From Paulinella micropora (lineage: Eukaryota; Cercozoa; Imbricatea; Euglyphida), in assembly GCA_009731375.1 (NCBI GenBank), contig BJOX01000226.1, positions 668,585 to 732,584 on the forward strand: a DNA stretch of 64,000 bases, read 5' to 3'. Positions within the stretch are counted from its first letter, which is position 1. Each line of letters begins with the position of its first letter. Below are positions 10,457 to 21,728 of the stretch, piece after piece. Under the pieces are notes generated by a model. That model searched no databases, had not been told where the DNA came from, and saw only the letters and a program-made list of their open reading frames with translations. The position numbers and the translations under genes are program-made.

Positions 10457-11675
10457 TTAGTGGTCCTCTACAAAGTTAGCAATAACATTAATATTACCTA
10501 CCCGCCTGCCGACACGGACTTCTGTGTGAATGTCAAAACATCGTTCGGTGTTAATTGAATATCGTAGATTCTTAGATTAATTTGTTGAGTTGAGGTAGCA
10601 TTAACATAAATCTTAAAAAGTGTTGTTCAGTTTGCGATAGCAGTTGCTTTTGTGTCTGTATCTACAATTGAAGTTTTGGCATCTACATCGGCAAAACTTG
10701 CTCCTGTCAGTGTTCCGTTCAATACTATTCTTACAATATTAGACTTACTATCTTCATTTGTAATACTTATCAAAGATAGAAAGACATTGGTTAGGCTATT
10801 ATTGTATTGTGCTTTATTCCTGATACTTAAAATGGGGCTTTCAGGTATATTGCCTGCTTCATTCCCTTCCGCCGTATTTGTAATACTTGTATTAATAGTG
10901 TTGGTTCCCTCAACAAACAAACTACAACTGGCTGTCTTCAGCCTTTGTATTCCAACTCCACATTATTATTAACAATTCGTGCTACAAATGGCAAAATAGT
11001 ATTCCGCAGACTGACACCAGTGTTGGCATTCGCATACTTAATCGTACGGATTAACTGAAATTCGCCTGTCTTTGGATTTTCAATAGAAAACTTAATAGCA
11101 CCAAAGCCTAAGTATTGAAATTGAATTTGAAATACATTTCCCTTCGTCCAGTCTAATACTAGCATATCTCCTGTTCCGTCGCACGGGTCATCCCAGTATG
11201 CTTGATAAAATGCGTTTGGGTTTCCTCCAATGCAATGTAGAATAATCATTCCTTCATCTCTAGTCTTGTAAAAGTAGAAACCATTAAGTAAAGCATTATC
11301 TCCGATACCTATCCACAAATAATAATCTTCGGTTTCGTCTGTTGTCCATAAAGCAGTGAAGCGGGCTACAACACCCATACCAGTGCGATATTTTATTTTT
11401 CTTTTGCTTTCCATACAGGCATCAGCGGTAGCATTAGCAATCGTTTTTAATATCGCCATATTATTATTAAATGAAACACTCGCATTTGTCTGAATTAATG
11501 ACCATATCCGTGTATTAATGGTATATGGAAAGATTTCCTGTAATACAGGTGTTAAGGAACTGGTTAGGGTTTCACCAAAAGCGGTCTTCATTTGATTATT
11601 TCAATGTGTCCATCATATCCGACTTTGACATTTACAATTTCGTCCGGATTTTGTGCGATTAAATTTCTCTGGTGG
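10457..11675 (-). pseudogene. Virion-type protein of unknown function, fragment C
   Basis: Homologue of the element B gene at 32,322-33,576. Conserved blocks include MKTAFGETLTSSLTPVLQEI, SKRKIKYRTGMGV, the strongly conserved DWTKGNVFQIQFQYLGFG, and a C-terminal half ending FVEDH. Lesions are loss of the start ATG (ATA where B has ATG), a frameshift near 11,600, a frameshift near 10,930, TGA at 10,627-10,629 and a frameshift near 10,500. It lies immediately downstream of the capsid gene in both elements, so a structural role is likely but inferred. The MITE-like repeat ends right at the former start codon. Confidence 0.65.
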
Positions 11676-11683
11676 GATATTTG

Positions 11684-11768
11684 AGAATTTCACTTCGTGC
11701 TACGCACTCTCGTTTATAAAAAATTCGCATGCGAATTTTGCTATAACACTTCGTTTATATTCTCACAA
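11684..11768 (-). repeat. MITE-like repeat, copy 2
   Basis: Inverted partner of 9,917-9,999, differing at only a few positions, with internal palindrome AAAATTCGCATGCGAATTTT. It ends at the 5' edge of the virion-type gene. Confidence 0.7.
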
Positions 11769-11910
11769 GTCTGAAGGACGTTGTGATGCTTCGCTCACAA
11801 ACGTCGTTTTCCTATATTATTATACAAAAAAAAATTATTTAATCTATTAATTTTTTTTTTAATGGCATTCGATGTTTTATGAAGATACGAAGTATATTAA
11901 TAAAATATCT

Positions 11911-12715
11911 TTAACTCATCAAAATTTCAACTCCTTTAACAAGCACACTACGTTGAAGAATGGCGAATGTGTAATGGTTAAGATTAGTTATGCCAACACC
12001 ACTCGCATTATTACTTGTAGTTGAAACGAATTCATATCGCCTCTCAGTGTCTAGGCTCAAACCGCTCACCTCATAGCCGTGGGTGTCCTTATCGCACAGC
12101 GGTCGGTTATTGTCCCAAGTATCTACGTGGAACCAGTTGTAATGATAAACATCGCTGTTTAGGATAGCACTTCCTTTCAACTTATCTTTCAAAATCATAT
12201 GGTCTTCATTCTCAGAAGTGTCAATGTCAAATTGTTGAAGACGAGATGAAGACGAGAGCCGTCAAGGGTTGTATAATAAGAAATAATTTTAGCATCGGCC
12301 CTGTTGTCATTATCAAAAGAAGTATTAGCACTCTCAGTAAAATGAAAGGCAGAAGTATAAATACGACGAATTCTTTCACCCTGCGAGCGGTTCATCTTAA
12401 TAACATCGTTCTGTTGGTTTGTTTAAAGACTTTGCTTCCAAGCAATAGGATACTCAATTTTAAATGGAAAGCCTTCACCCGCAGTCTTTTGTTGGACACA
12501 GAGGATGACATTCGGGTCAGTCTCAACAGCAAGGAATAGATTTAGGTTAGATACGATAGCACCAGCGGTAGTAGCGGTAGCACCAGTGGAAATAGAACTC
12601 ACATCAGTGCCATAGAATGAAGAGCGATTGGTTTCAGCCCACACAATCCGCAAATCCGAAATTTCATTAAATCCAATAGTCTTGTGGAAAGCTCTCTGAA
12701 TAACTTATGAGATAT
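11911..12715 (-). pseudogene. Major capsid protein, C-terminal half only, fragment C
   Basis: Matches roughly the last 270 residues of the element B capsid protein. Shared blocks include TIGFNEISDLRIVWAE, RSQGERIRRIYTSAFH, ILKDKLKGSAILNSD and SGLSLDTERRYEF. Homology stops near 12,715, shortly before the CATA microsatellite, so the N-terminal half is missing. Remaining sequence has two frameshifts near 12,690, a TAA near 12,423 and a frameshift near 12,200. Where element B has a TAG (32,049), this copy keeps Trp, which shows the B stop is a later change. Confidence 0.75.
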
Positions 12716-12879
12716 TGTCGAAATAAAGGCAGTAAGTAGGAAAAAGTGGCATTCGTAAAATAATATTATATTATAGTAAAAAGGAAATGATATGTAAAAC
12801 ATAAAGTAATGTAACATGAAATCAAGATCTAAACTGAAAGAAATATATGTAGGTAACAAGGTATCCTTGTGGTCTAATA

Positions 12880-13470
12880 TATGCATGTATGTATGTATGT
12901 ATATGTATGTATATATGTATGTATGTACGTATGTATGTACGTATTTGCATGTATGTATGTATGTATGTATGCATGTATGCATGTATGCATGAGTGTGTGT
13001 GTGTATGTATGTATGTATGTATGTATGTATGTATGTATGTATGATGCATAATGTATGTATGTATGTATGTATGTATGTATGTATGTATGCATGCATGCAT
13101 GCATGCAAGTACGTATGGTATGGAATGTGTGTATGTAGGTAGGTAGGTAGGTAGGTAGGTAGCGTGGAAGGTAGGTAGGCACGTAGGCAGGTAGGTACAT
13201 GTGTATGTATGTATGTATGTATGTATGTATGCATGCATGCATGTATGTATGTATGTATGTATGCATGTATGCATGTATGTATGTATGTATGCATGTATGC
13301 ATGCATGCATGCATGTATGCATGTATGTATGTATGTATGCATGTTTGTATGTATGTATGTATGTATGTATGCATTATGTACGATGTATGTATGTATGCAT
13401 GTATGCATGTATGTCTGTATGTATGGTATGTATGGTATGTATGGTATGTATGGTATGTATCAATATGGAT
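12880..13470. repeat. (TATG/CATG)n microsatellite
   Basis: A long tetranucleotide array with GTAG-type variants at 13,134-13,195 and a TATGG-type end. All open frames here are low-complexity artefacts. Confidence 0.95.
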
Positions 13471-13679
13471 ATATTTTCCTGTTGTCACTGCAAAACAGAC
13501 AGTTGAAAACGAAATTTTGATAAAAAATTATCAAAAATTTCTTCTGTCAAATAATTTCAATTTTTTGAGTTTATCGTTTTCAATGTTTGTTTTTATTGAC
13601 ATTGACGCAGTTTTAACATTTAACCGACTAGTAACCGCCGCAAAACGTACTGTGAAATATATTTAATATACTAACTTGA

Positions 13680-14360
13680 ACATTGCAGAAATTTTCAACA
13701 TTATTAAATATTATTCAATATTTTTGGCAGTATTATTCAATATTACTATGATTCAATATTAATCCATATCAGGCAATATTATTCAATATTATTCAATATT
13801 ATTCCAACCAATGATAGTATTATTCACTATTAATCAATATTAGTCAATCATAGTATTAATCAATGATGATTAATCAATATTATTCAATATTATTCAATAT
13901 TATTCAATATTATTCAATATTATTCAATATTATTCAAGTCTATTCTTCAATACTATGCGGATTATTCAATATTATTCAAGTCTATTCTTCAATACTATGT
14001 GAATTATTCAATATTATCAAACGTTATTCAACTGACTGTGAAGTTATTTAATGTTATTCAATATTATTCCAACCAATGATAGTATTATTCACTATTAATC
14101 AATATTAATCAATCATGATATTAATCAATGATGATTAATCAATATTAATCAATATTATTCAATATTATTCAATATTATTCAAGTCTATTCTTCAATACTA
14201 TGCGGATTATTCAATATTATCAAACGTTATTCAACGGACTGTGAAGTTATTTAATATTATTCAATATTATTTAATATTAATAATATTCAATATTATTGTA
14301 GTAATGTTATTCAATTTATTAAATTTCATTATTGAATATTATTTAATGCTGAGTAATATT
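13680..14360. repeat. AT-rich ATTATTCAAT repeat field with about 265-bp higher-order duplication
   Basis: Dense ATTATTCAAT-type units. A longer block starting TTCCAACCAATGATAG at 13,802 recurs at 14,067, including the marker TTCTTCAATACTATG. No gene. Confidence 0.85.
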
Positions 14361-14389
14361 ATTTAATAATAAAAATAAGAGAGAGAAGA

Positions 14390-14660
14390 GAGAGATAGAT
14401 AGATACATACATACATACATGCATACATACATATATATTTAGAGAGAGAGAGATTGAGAGAGAGATATACATAAATAACATACATAACATACATAACATA
14501 CATAACATACATAACATACATAACATACATAACTAACATACATAACATTCACATCTAACATGCATACATACATATGTACATACATACATACATGTTTACA
14601 TACATACATGCATGCATGCATGCATGCATACATACATACATGCATACATACATGCATACA

Positions 14661-14693
<33 letters not shown>

Positions 14694-15166
14694 TGATACA
14701 AATATATGTACTTACCTACATTGTACATCGTACATACATTATACATCATGCATACATATATGCATAGATACATGCATACATACATACATACATATACATG
14801 CATACATACATACATACATACATACATATACATACATATATATACATATACATACATACATACATACATACATCATACATACATACAGACATACATACAT
14901 ACATACGTACATACATGCATGCATTCATATATGCATACATACATACATACACATACATGCATACATGCATACATGCATACATAAATTAATAAATACATGC
15001 ATACATGCATACATGCATACATGCATACATACGTACATACATACATACATACATATACATATACATATACATACATACATAAATACATACATGTTTTCCT
15101 ACCTACCAACCAACCAACCAACCAACCTATCTACCTATCTACCTACCTACCTATCTACCTACCTAC

Positions 15167-15206
<40 letters not shown>

Positions 15207-15690
15207 ATCTATCTATCTATCTATCCAGAGAGAGAGAGAGAGGGAGAGAGGGAGAGAGGGAGAGAGAGACAGACAGAGAGAGATTGAGAGAGAGAGAGAG
15301 ACGCAGGGAGAGAGAGAGAGAGAGGAAGAAGAAGAAGAAGAAGAAGACACACGCACACACACACAGACACAAACACACACATACACATAGAACACACACA
15401 CACACACAGACATAGACACAGACACACGCACACGCACACACATAGATACACACACGCACGTACGCACACACACACACAGACACACAGACACACACACACA
15501 CACACACACACACGCGCGCACACACACGCGCACACACACACACAGACACAGAGAGAGGAAGAGGGAGAGAGAGAGGAAGAGGGAGAGAGAGAGAGATATG
15601 AGAGAGAGAGAGAGAAAGAGAGAGAGATAGAGATAGAGAGAGAGAAGGAGACAGATAGACAGAGAAACAGACAGACACAGACACCACCCC
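14390..15690. repeat. Compound microsatellite: (CATA)n, (CCTA/CTAT)n, (GA)n, (CA)n
   Basis: CATA arrays to about 15,090, then CCAA/CCTA/CTAT to 15,225, then GA-rich to 15,345, CA-rich to 15,550 and GA-rich to 15,680. No coding sequence. Confidence 0.95.
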
Positions 15691-16760
15691 TCTCAAGTAT
15701 GCAAAAACCTCAAAAGACTACGTTGTCCTTTGTACAATCACGAACACAGAATTTTATTATCGTGTGCTTCGCTCGGATAACAAATATTTCATTACTAGTT
15801 CAAGATACGGTCGGAATATAATCCTAGTCAAGTATCTAATCCAGGACCTAAGTCTTCCCTTACTCGGAGAGACGTAGGTGGATAATATCAGGGTTCAGAT
15901 CGTGAGACACGATCAGACAGCCTGATCTAGTAATTATTAATACTAGTAGCAAGCAGAACAGTAAAGTAAACTTATTTGCATATGAGTGACAGTTCGGCCC
16001 AGATAAAATATATACGGAACCGTGCGGCCCATATATGCGAAACCGTGCGGCCCAGAAAAAAAACCCCAAAATCCAACCCAACACTATAAGAAAGGCAACA
16101 GATCACTAACTCTCACACAACCCTAGAATAACAATAAAAAGAGGAATGTAAAGAGGGGGGGGAGGCGGGAAATGCATGTTTGTGTATGTTGTTGTAACAT
16201 CACATAACTAAGGAATACAAGATTATTTATTCGACTTGGTTCTTAGAGAGCAAATCGAAAAATGCATGAGTACATCTATGTACAATACCAAGGCTTCCTT
16301 TTATCTATGTCACAACTTCGTAAATTCCTCTGTTGCAAAGTGCAAGAAAATAAAATAAACATGCCAGTTACTCAGGATGAAAGATTGTGTATTTGTAACG
16401 TTAACCAGTGTGCTCAATAGTCTCTCAATATTTTAACAGAAAAATATTTCGTCCCTATCATTACCTATCATAAAATATTGTTTATTCTAGGTACTACGAG
16501 AAAACCTGCTGCCTACGGCACGCTCTTTCTTCTCCTTCTTTCTTTCTATTTAAAAATTGATGACTTGGTGTGTGATTACCATAGCAAATCGATATCACTT
16601 TCACCTGGCTTCAGGGCTGCCACTCAATAATGATTTTCAATTCTTTTCTTTTGTTTGTTTGTTTGTTCAAATTAAACTTGTTTGTTTGCTTGTTTCTTTC
16701 TTTCTTTGTTTGCGTGTTTCTTTCCTTTTCCTTTCTCTCTTTCGTCCTTTTCTTAAAATT
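15691..16760. other. Non-repetitive stretch without a recognisable gene
   Basis: Balanced-composition DNA between microsatellites. The longest frame (74 codons, minus, 15,860-16,084) has no recognisable motif. A GTGCGGCCCA motif recurs twice (16,021-16,055). It could be an old solo LTR, but I could not find ends. Confidence 0.4.
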
Positions 16761-17816
16761 GAAGAAAGATGATTCAGCAGAAAGAAAAAAAGAAGCAAAA
16801 AAGGAAGAAAAAAAAAGAAGGAAAGATGAGAACAGAAAGAAATTAAAGCTTAAGAGGAGAAGGAAAGAAAAAGAAAGAAAGACAGAAATGAGAAAGAAGA
16901 AAGAAAAGAAAGAAAGAAAAGAAAGAAAGAAAAGAAAGAAAGAAAAGAAAGAAAAGAAAGAAAGAAAGAAAAGAAAGAAAGAAAAGAAAGAAAGAAAAGA
17001 AAGAAAGAAAAGAAAGAAAGAAAAGAAAGTAGTAGTAGTAGTAGTATAAGAAGAAGAAGAAGAAGAAGAAGAGAGAAGAAGAAGAAGAAGAAGAAGAAGA
17101 AGAAGAAGAAGAAGAAGAAGAAGAAGAAGAAGAAGAAGAAGGATGATGATGGTGATGATGAGGAGGAGGAAGAAGAAGAAAGAAGAAAGAAGTTAAAAAG
17201 AAGAAAAAAGAAGAAAAAAGAAGAAAAGAAGAAAGAAAGGAGGAAAGAAAGGAGGAAAGAAAGCAAAGAAGGCAAAAGAAAGAAAAAAAAAGAAGAAGAA
17301 GAAGAAGACGAAGAAGAAGAAGGAGAAGAAGAAGAAGAAGAAGAAGAAGAAGAAGAAGAAGAAGAAGAAGAAGAAGAAGAAGAAGAAGAAGAAGAAGAAG
17401 GAGGAGGAGGAGGAGAAGAAGAAGAAGAAGAAGAAGAAGGAGGAAGAGGAGGAAGAGGAGGAAGAGGAGGAAGAGGAGGAAGAGGAGGAAGAGGAGGAAG
17501 AGGAGGAGAAAAGGAAGAGGAGGAAGAGGAGGAAGAGGAGGAAGGAAGGAAGGAAGGAGGGAAGGAAGAAGAAAAAGAAGAAGAAGAAGAAGAAGAAGAA
17601 AGAAAGAAAGAAAAGAAAGAAAAGAAAGAAAGAAAAAGAAGGAAGAATAAGGAAGAAGTAAGAAGAAGAAGGAGAAAGACGAAGGAAGAAAAAAAAAGAA
17701 GAAGAATGAAGAAGAAAAGAATCGAAGGAAAGAAGAAGAAAAGAAGAAGGAAGAAGAAGAAAAGAAGAAGGAAAGAAGATTCTTAGAAGCAAGAAGAAGC
17801 AAGAAGAAGCAAGAAG

Positions 17817-17847
<31 letters not shown>

Positions 17848-17850
17848 CGA
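16761..17850. repeat. Purine-strand (GAA/GAAA/GGA)n tract
   Basis: About 1.1 kb of almost pure A/G on the plus strand, with GTAGTA (17,028) and GATGATG (17,140) interruptions. It could adopt triplex structures. No coding sequence; the long Phe/Leu/Ser frames are artefacts. Confidence 0.95.
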
Positions 17851-18237
17851 AATTCATTTCTCTACGTTTGTGCATACCAACGTAACGTAACTGATCTCTC
17901 TCCCGCGTAAAAATATCACGTAACACTTGTTATCTTTAGGTTGTACTTCATTCACTAGGACTGTCATACCAAGAACAAAAAAATTACAGTCCAGTGGGAG
18001 GAAACGGCAGTGCGCTTCGAGTTTTGGCCCCCCTATGAATTAGGCAAAACATCCTGACCCCCCTGTAAAAATTGCCCCAAAAAAAGTGTGAAACTTTTTT
18101 GTTAGTGAGGACAACAATTCTATCGTAAAACCCACAACCTTAGCTTAGGAATATACGCAATTTGCGGACATCCGCCATCCTCCTTATTATTATTCTCCCC
18201 TCATATTTTCTTTCTTTCCTTCATTTCTATCCCCTTA

Positions 18238-18243
18238 TCATAC
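18238..18243. repeat. Target-site duplication (left), TCATAC
   Basis: TCATAC directly outside the left inverted repeat of element B; identical to 39,488-39,493. A 6-bp duplication is the Polinton/Maverick hallmark. Confidence 0.9.
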
Positions 18244-18348
18244 AGAAGATGATTACACTTTTCATAGGGTCATTTTTAAGAAAATGCCCTCTATGAAAAG
18301 TGTCCTAACATACCCAAATCGCTATTTTTAACATCATAAGAAATCAAA
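18244..18348 (+). repeat. Left terminal inverted repeat of element B
   Basis: Starts AGAAGATGATTACAC and matches the right end in reverse complement with a single 1-bp indel. It contains an internal hairpin: ACACTTTTCATAG (18,255-18,267) and its complement (18,291-18,303). Weaker, gapped similarity continues inward to about 18,378. Confidence 0.93.
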
Positions 18349-18513
18349 GAGACGAAGGAGATAAATCAAGAAGGAAGAGAAAAGGAAGTGAGAAAGTACC
18401 TTCGATGCCCACCCGCCGCACAAACCTACCATCACACATAATGTATGAGGTAGGGTTTTTATAGTCTCCCACGACTGTCTTTTGTTTTGTTTTGTTTTTT
18501 TTGATACATTTCC

Positions 18514-18620
18514 AGTTATCGCCCGCAAAGGGACTAAATATTTCAGTTATCGCCCACAGAGTGGACTAAATATTGCCCGCGAAGGGGACTAGATATTTCC
18601 CGCAGAGGGGAGTAAATATA
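18514..18620. repeat. Subterminal degenerate tandem repeat, element B
   Basis: Four units of 24-31 bp of the type CGCCCGCAAAGGGACTAAAT just inside the left end. They are not seen at the right end, so a one-sided regulatory or replication role is conceivable. Confidence 0.65.
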
Positions 18621-18680
18621 AAATCAGTTGTTTTTTGCGACCTCACCGATAAACTCTGTTCATATTTGAACTTCCCTCAT

Positions 18681-19115
18681 TTAAGTCATTTTTTTTTGTT
18701 TTATCATTAAACAAGATTTTGTAAAGGAATGGCCCTTCTCAACTAGCGCTTCAATTCTTTCGATCTCATCACTATCTATCTGTCCTCTATTCTGCTTCTT
18801 CCAATGCTTCATCAATCTTCTTTCTCCTTCAATCTGTCTCATTCTCTTCTTTCTTCTTCTGTCTTTCATCAAGTCTTCTTCAATGATGTCTTGTTCCTCC
18901 TTCTTCGTAAGCAGAACTTCTTCAATCGCTCCAAGTCTTTCTTTTTTTCTATTCAATTCCTTCTTCATCTCTTCAATCAATGCTTCATCTTTCTCGATCT
19001 CTTTCATCGCTTTTATCTTCATTTCTGTCAATTTCTTCCTAGAATATCCTTCTTCAAACTGTTCAATCCATTCTTCCTTACCCTTTACAAAATCTGGTAT
19101 AAGATTAATAGACAT
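18681..19115 (-). CDS. Coiled-coil protein, element B
   Basis: A 144-residue product starting MSINLIPDFVKGKEEW; a longer hydrophobic start at 19,208 is possible but not supported by the element A homologue. A central helix rich in Lys and Glu (DEALIEEMKKELNRKKERLG and onward) is followed by an Arg-rich block and RIEALVEKGHSFTKSCLM. It resembles the 8,064-8,537 gene of element A in layout and C-terminal motif. It is the first gene inside the left terminal repeat. The frame is intact. Function unknown; coiled-coil scaffolding or DNA binding is possible. Confidence 0.65.
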   Translation of the reverse strand: MSINLIPDFVKGKEEWIEQFEEGYSRKKLTEMKIKAMKEIEKDEALIEEMKKELNRKKERLGAIEEVLLTKKEEQDIIEEDLMKDRRRKKRMRQIEGERRLMKHWKKQNRGQIDSDEIERIEALVEKGHSFTKSCLMIKQKKMT

Positions 19116-19401
19116 AATATGAGGGTTTTGTTTATAGAGTGAGGTCCCACAGACAAAAAAAGACAAAAAGACAAAAGACAAAAAGACAAGATTCGTCTTT
19201 TCTTCCAAGAAAGATAAAAAAACGGCAGTTTCGTCCGCACATTACGGCTAAAATTATTGCGATGACCATTTCGGCCCTTTGGTCCCCGAAATAGAAAAAG
19301 GAAATTGCTAAAAACTGACAACCTAAACCGAAATCACGTGTCAAGAAAATTCTCGTCAGTCTCATTCCCTCAAAATCTCCCAAGTTGAGAAGTGTGAAGC
19401 G

Positions 19402-19830
19402 ATGGAGGAGATTGTGAAGGCCTTCGCAAAAGCGAGAATGGACAGAGAGAGGGAAGAGGAAGGTGATGAAGAGGAGGAAGAAGATGCCGATCCCGCCCCC
19501 GCCCCCGCCCCTGGCCCTGGCCCCGCCCAAGCCCCAGCACCAGACCCGACCAAATGGTCAACCCTGAACACTTTAGCAAACAGGGGAAATTTTTTCGTGA
19601 AAGTTTCGGCAGACTTTCTCGTTTCCGATAAAAAAATAACACTATGCAAAAAGTTTGACGAGTTGAAAGATGAGAAGGGTTTCGTGTTTCGTCCTGTTTC
19701 TGTCTATGATGGAATATCGAAACCTACATACCAACAATTCTTTCTCGTTTCTGCGGGGACTGGCGATGGAGAGGAAATTATGGTGTTTCCGTCTCTTACC
19801 TCTATTCAAAAGTGTTATAAAAAACACTAA
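19402..19830 (+). CDS. Acidic Pro-Ala-linker protein of unknown function
   Basis: A 142-residue intact frame. The N-terminus is a short helix with a Glu/Asp run, then a PAPAPAPGPGPAQAPAPDP linker, then a compact 90-residue domain with NRGNFFVKVSADFLVSDKK and FVFRPVSVYDGI. It is convergent with the integrase, exactly where element A has its spliced gene, which also has an acidic PAPA linker. Similarity of the domains is not evident by eye, so positional equivalence is all I claim. The GC content of the linker stands out from the AT-rich surroundings. Confidence 0.6.
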   Translation: MEEIVKAFAKARMDREREEEGDEEEEEDADPAPAPAPGPGPAQAPAPDPTKWSTLNTLANRGNFFVKVSADFLVSDKKITLCKKFDELKDEKGFVFRPVSVYDGISKPTYQQFFLVSAGTGDGEEIMVFPSLTSIQKCYKKH

Positions 19831-19891
19831 CCAAAATCAATTCCATCGTTCCAATCTTGGGTAATTGGAGAAAAACTAATTAAAATCTTTC

Positions 19892-20858
19892 TCACAAATC
19901 TAATATTACTTTTGCTTTTCTTTCTCTTTTGCTTGTTCTTATGTTCTCCGGTTGTATGTCTTCACGGTTTAATAATTCCTTTGTTTTCTTTTGTTTTGTT
20001 AAATCTTTAACTTGCTCGTTAATTTGTTTTTCTTCGTCAGCCGGTTTGTCAAATTTGGTCTTTAATAATTCACGAGGGCTTACTAGTTCATCTGAATTTA
20101 ATATCAACTTGAAACCGGAACGGCCAACGACTGTGCAAATTTGTTTACTGTATTGCTTGCCACCTTTAGAAAATAAATTTCTCTTTAATTCCTTTCACAC
20201 CCTATCGCCTTTTTCAAATTCGTCAATTAAATGGTCCCGTTGAATTCGTTGTTTATTTTTATTAACACCCTTAAATACATCTATCGGCCGGGCTTTAATC
20301 GTTCTATGAAACCTCATATTATAAGCGTCCACCATATCGTTAATATAAGTCAGCCAGTCAAAGTTTCCGTTAGTTTCGTAGTATGTCCAGCCACCTCCGT
20401 ATTGTTCTTATAACCCTGTCAACTATCGCAAGCGCCCGATGGTCTCCTATTTCAACCGTCCGATGTTCGACGCTGTTCTCTCTGAAATAATTTTTGACTA
20501 CTCCTTTGTATTCACTCCCGCTGTCGGTTGTGATGGATTGCGGAGTGTACGGTATAGATTTTAAAGCTAAATAAACTTCTTTCGCCGTTTTATTTTTTAG
20601 TGGTTTAATCATTAAAAATCGGCTGTGTGTGTCAATCCAAAACAACATCCAAGCATAGCCTTTATTTCCTTTCTTGTCTTTCAACTTAGACATATCGGCT
20701 AGGTCTACAAATACTTGTTTAAGTGGTTTGTCCAACCATATCGTATTCCATTTATCGGTCGGTAATCTCTTCTGATAGTGTATTTCTAATGCTTGCTGTT
20801 CCTTTCTTTCATCCTCATCCTCCGCACCTCCTGGATTGCTGTGTTTGTGGTCCATCAC
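19892..20858 (-). pseudogene. Retroviral-type integrase, element B, frameshift and TGA
   Basis: The core is 20,370-20,858, with VFVDLADM, ITTDSGSEYKGVV and AIVDRVIRTIR giving Asp-Asp-Asp catalytic positions (34 residues between the last two). It then changes frame near 20,400 and continues through FHRTIKARPIDVF, a TGA near 20,195, YSKQICTVVGRSGFKLIL and DELVSPRELL to a stop at 19,892. The N-terminus contains a GGTGCGGAGG-type motif (20,818) read as PGGAEDEDE, absent from element A. It belongs to the integration module. Family assignment is firm. Confidence 0.85.
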
Positions 20859-20899
20859 CTTCTAATACTTAATGACACCTAACGCTGTATCCTTATATA

Positions 20900-21088
20900 T
20901 TAATCTTTCTTTTTTTCTAGTTCAAAAAGATAATTAGAACAAAACTCATAAGTATAAAATCGGTCGAAACTGTCATCAATTGCTGTAATCTGTCTATTAG
21001 CTAAGCACAGAGTTAATCCACACATAGCAACTATTGAAGTCATACTCAAAACGATTATATAGATACTCCATAATGTGAAAACGGACAT
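20900..21088 (-). CDS. Possible small membrane protein
   Basis: 62 residues with one long hydrophobic stretch (SIYIIVLSMTSIVAMCGLTL) followed by a charged tail. There is no counterpart between the corresponding genes of element A. It may be a chance frame. Confidence 0.3.
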   Translation of the reverse strand: MSVFTLWSIYIIVLSMTSIVAMCGLTLCLANRQITAIDDSFDRFYTYEFCSNYLFELEKKKD

Positions 21089-21126
21089 CGAGCGGTAAAT
21101 GTTTTATACGGTCCATTAACTATATA

Positions 21127-21646
21127 TTAGAACTTTAAAAATATCTTAGATGTATCATTGTTTTCTTTTTTTGGTTTCTCAGGCTGTTGATTATAAACAT
21201 TAACTGATATGTTTGACTTCTTACCTTTACCCTTCTTAGGCTTAGGCTCTTCCTCTTCTTCCTCCTCGCTTTCACTTTTCACTCTCGCTTTCTTCTTCCA
21301 CTTTCTTTTTTACCGCTTTCTTCGCCTTCCTCTGTTTAGTCTTAAGTTTCATACCCGCAACCCGGCGCGCAACGATATCAACAAAGTCGTGTTCGACCTC
21401 TTCATCGCTTTCACTGCTTTCTTCACTTTTATCACCTTCCCTTCCATCAATCATATCCTTCGCCAACTGCTTTTTAGTAATGTGTTCCATCTTTTCGTCG
21501 TCATTCATTTCTTTAACATTATTAGCCTGTTCCTCAGCGAGTAATTCCTTAGCCCGCTCAATCTTCCTCTGCTTAGCCTGTTTCTTCTTAGCCTCCCAAC
21601 CCTTTCCAAGATTCTTCATAGCAACCTCTCTATTACCTCTGTGCAT
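21127..21646 (-). pseudogene. Highly charged Lys/Glu-rich protein, element B (frameshift)
   Basis: Homologue of the 5,778-6,281 gene. It starts MHRGNREVAMKNL and carries NDDEKMEHITKKQLAKDM and HDFVDIVARRVAGMKLK. A frameshift near 21,285 in the acidic/basic tract moves the conserved tail (SVNVYNQQPEKPKK) to another frame, ending at the stop at 21,127. It is divergent from the fibre gene, as in element A, with about 80 bp of AT-rich DNA between. Probably a nuclear or DNA-associated protein; that is inference. Confidence 0.7.
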
Positions 21647-21728
21647 TTTACGACTTGTTTATATTATTATACAAAAATAATATTATTTAGTTTTTATTAA
21701 TAAACAATTTCTTAATATACAACCTACG

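Noticed and set aside
12599-15696. Many long open frames rich in His/Thr/Tyr, Cys/Met/Tyr or Val/Cys
   Set aside because: All are six-frame translations of CATA, GA and CA microsatellites.
16843-17802. 319-codon Leu/Phe/Ser frame
   Set aside because: Translation of the purine tract; no stop codons arise in GAA-type repeats on the complementary strand.
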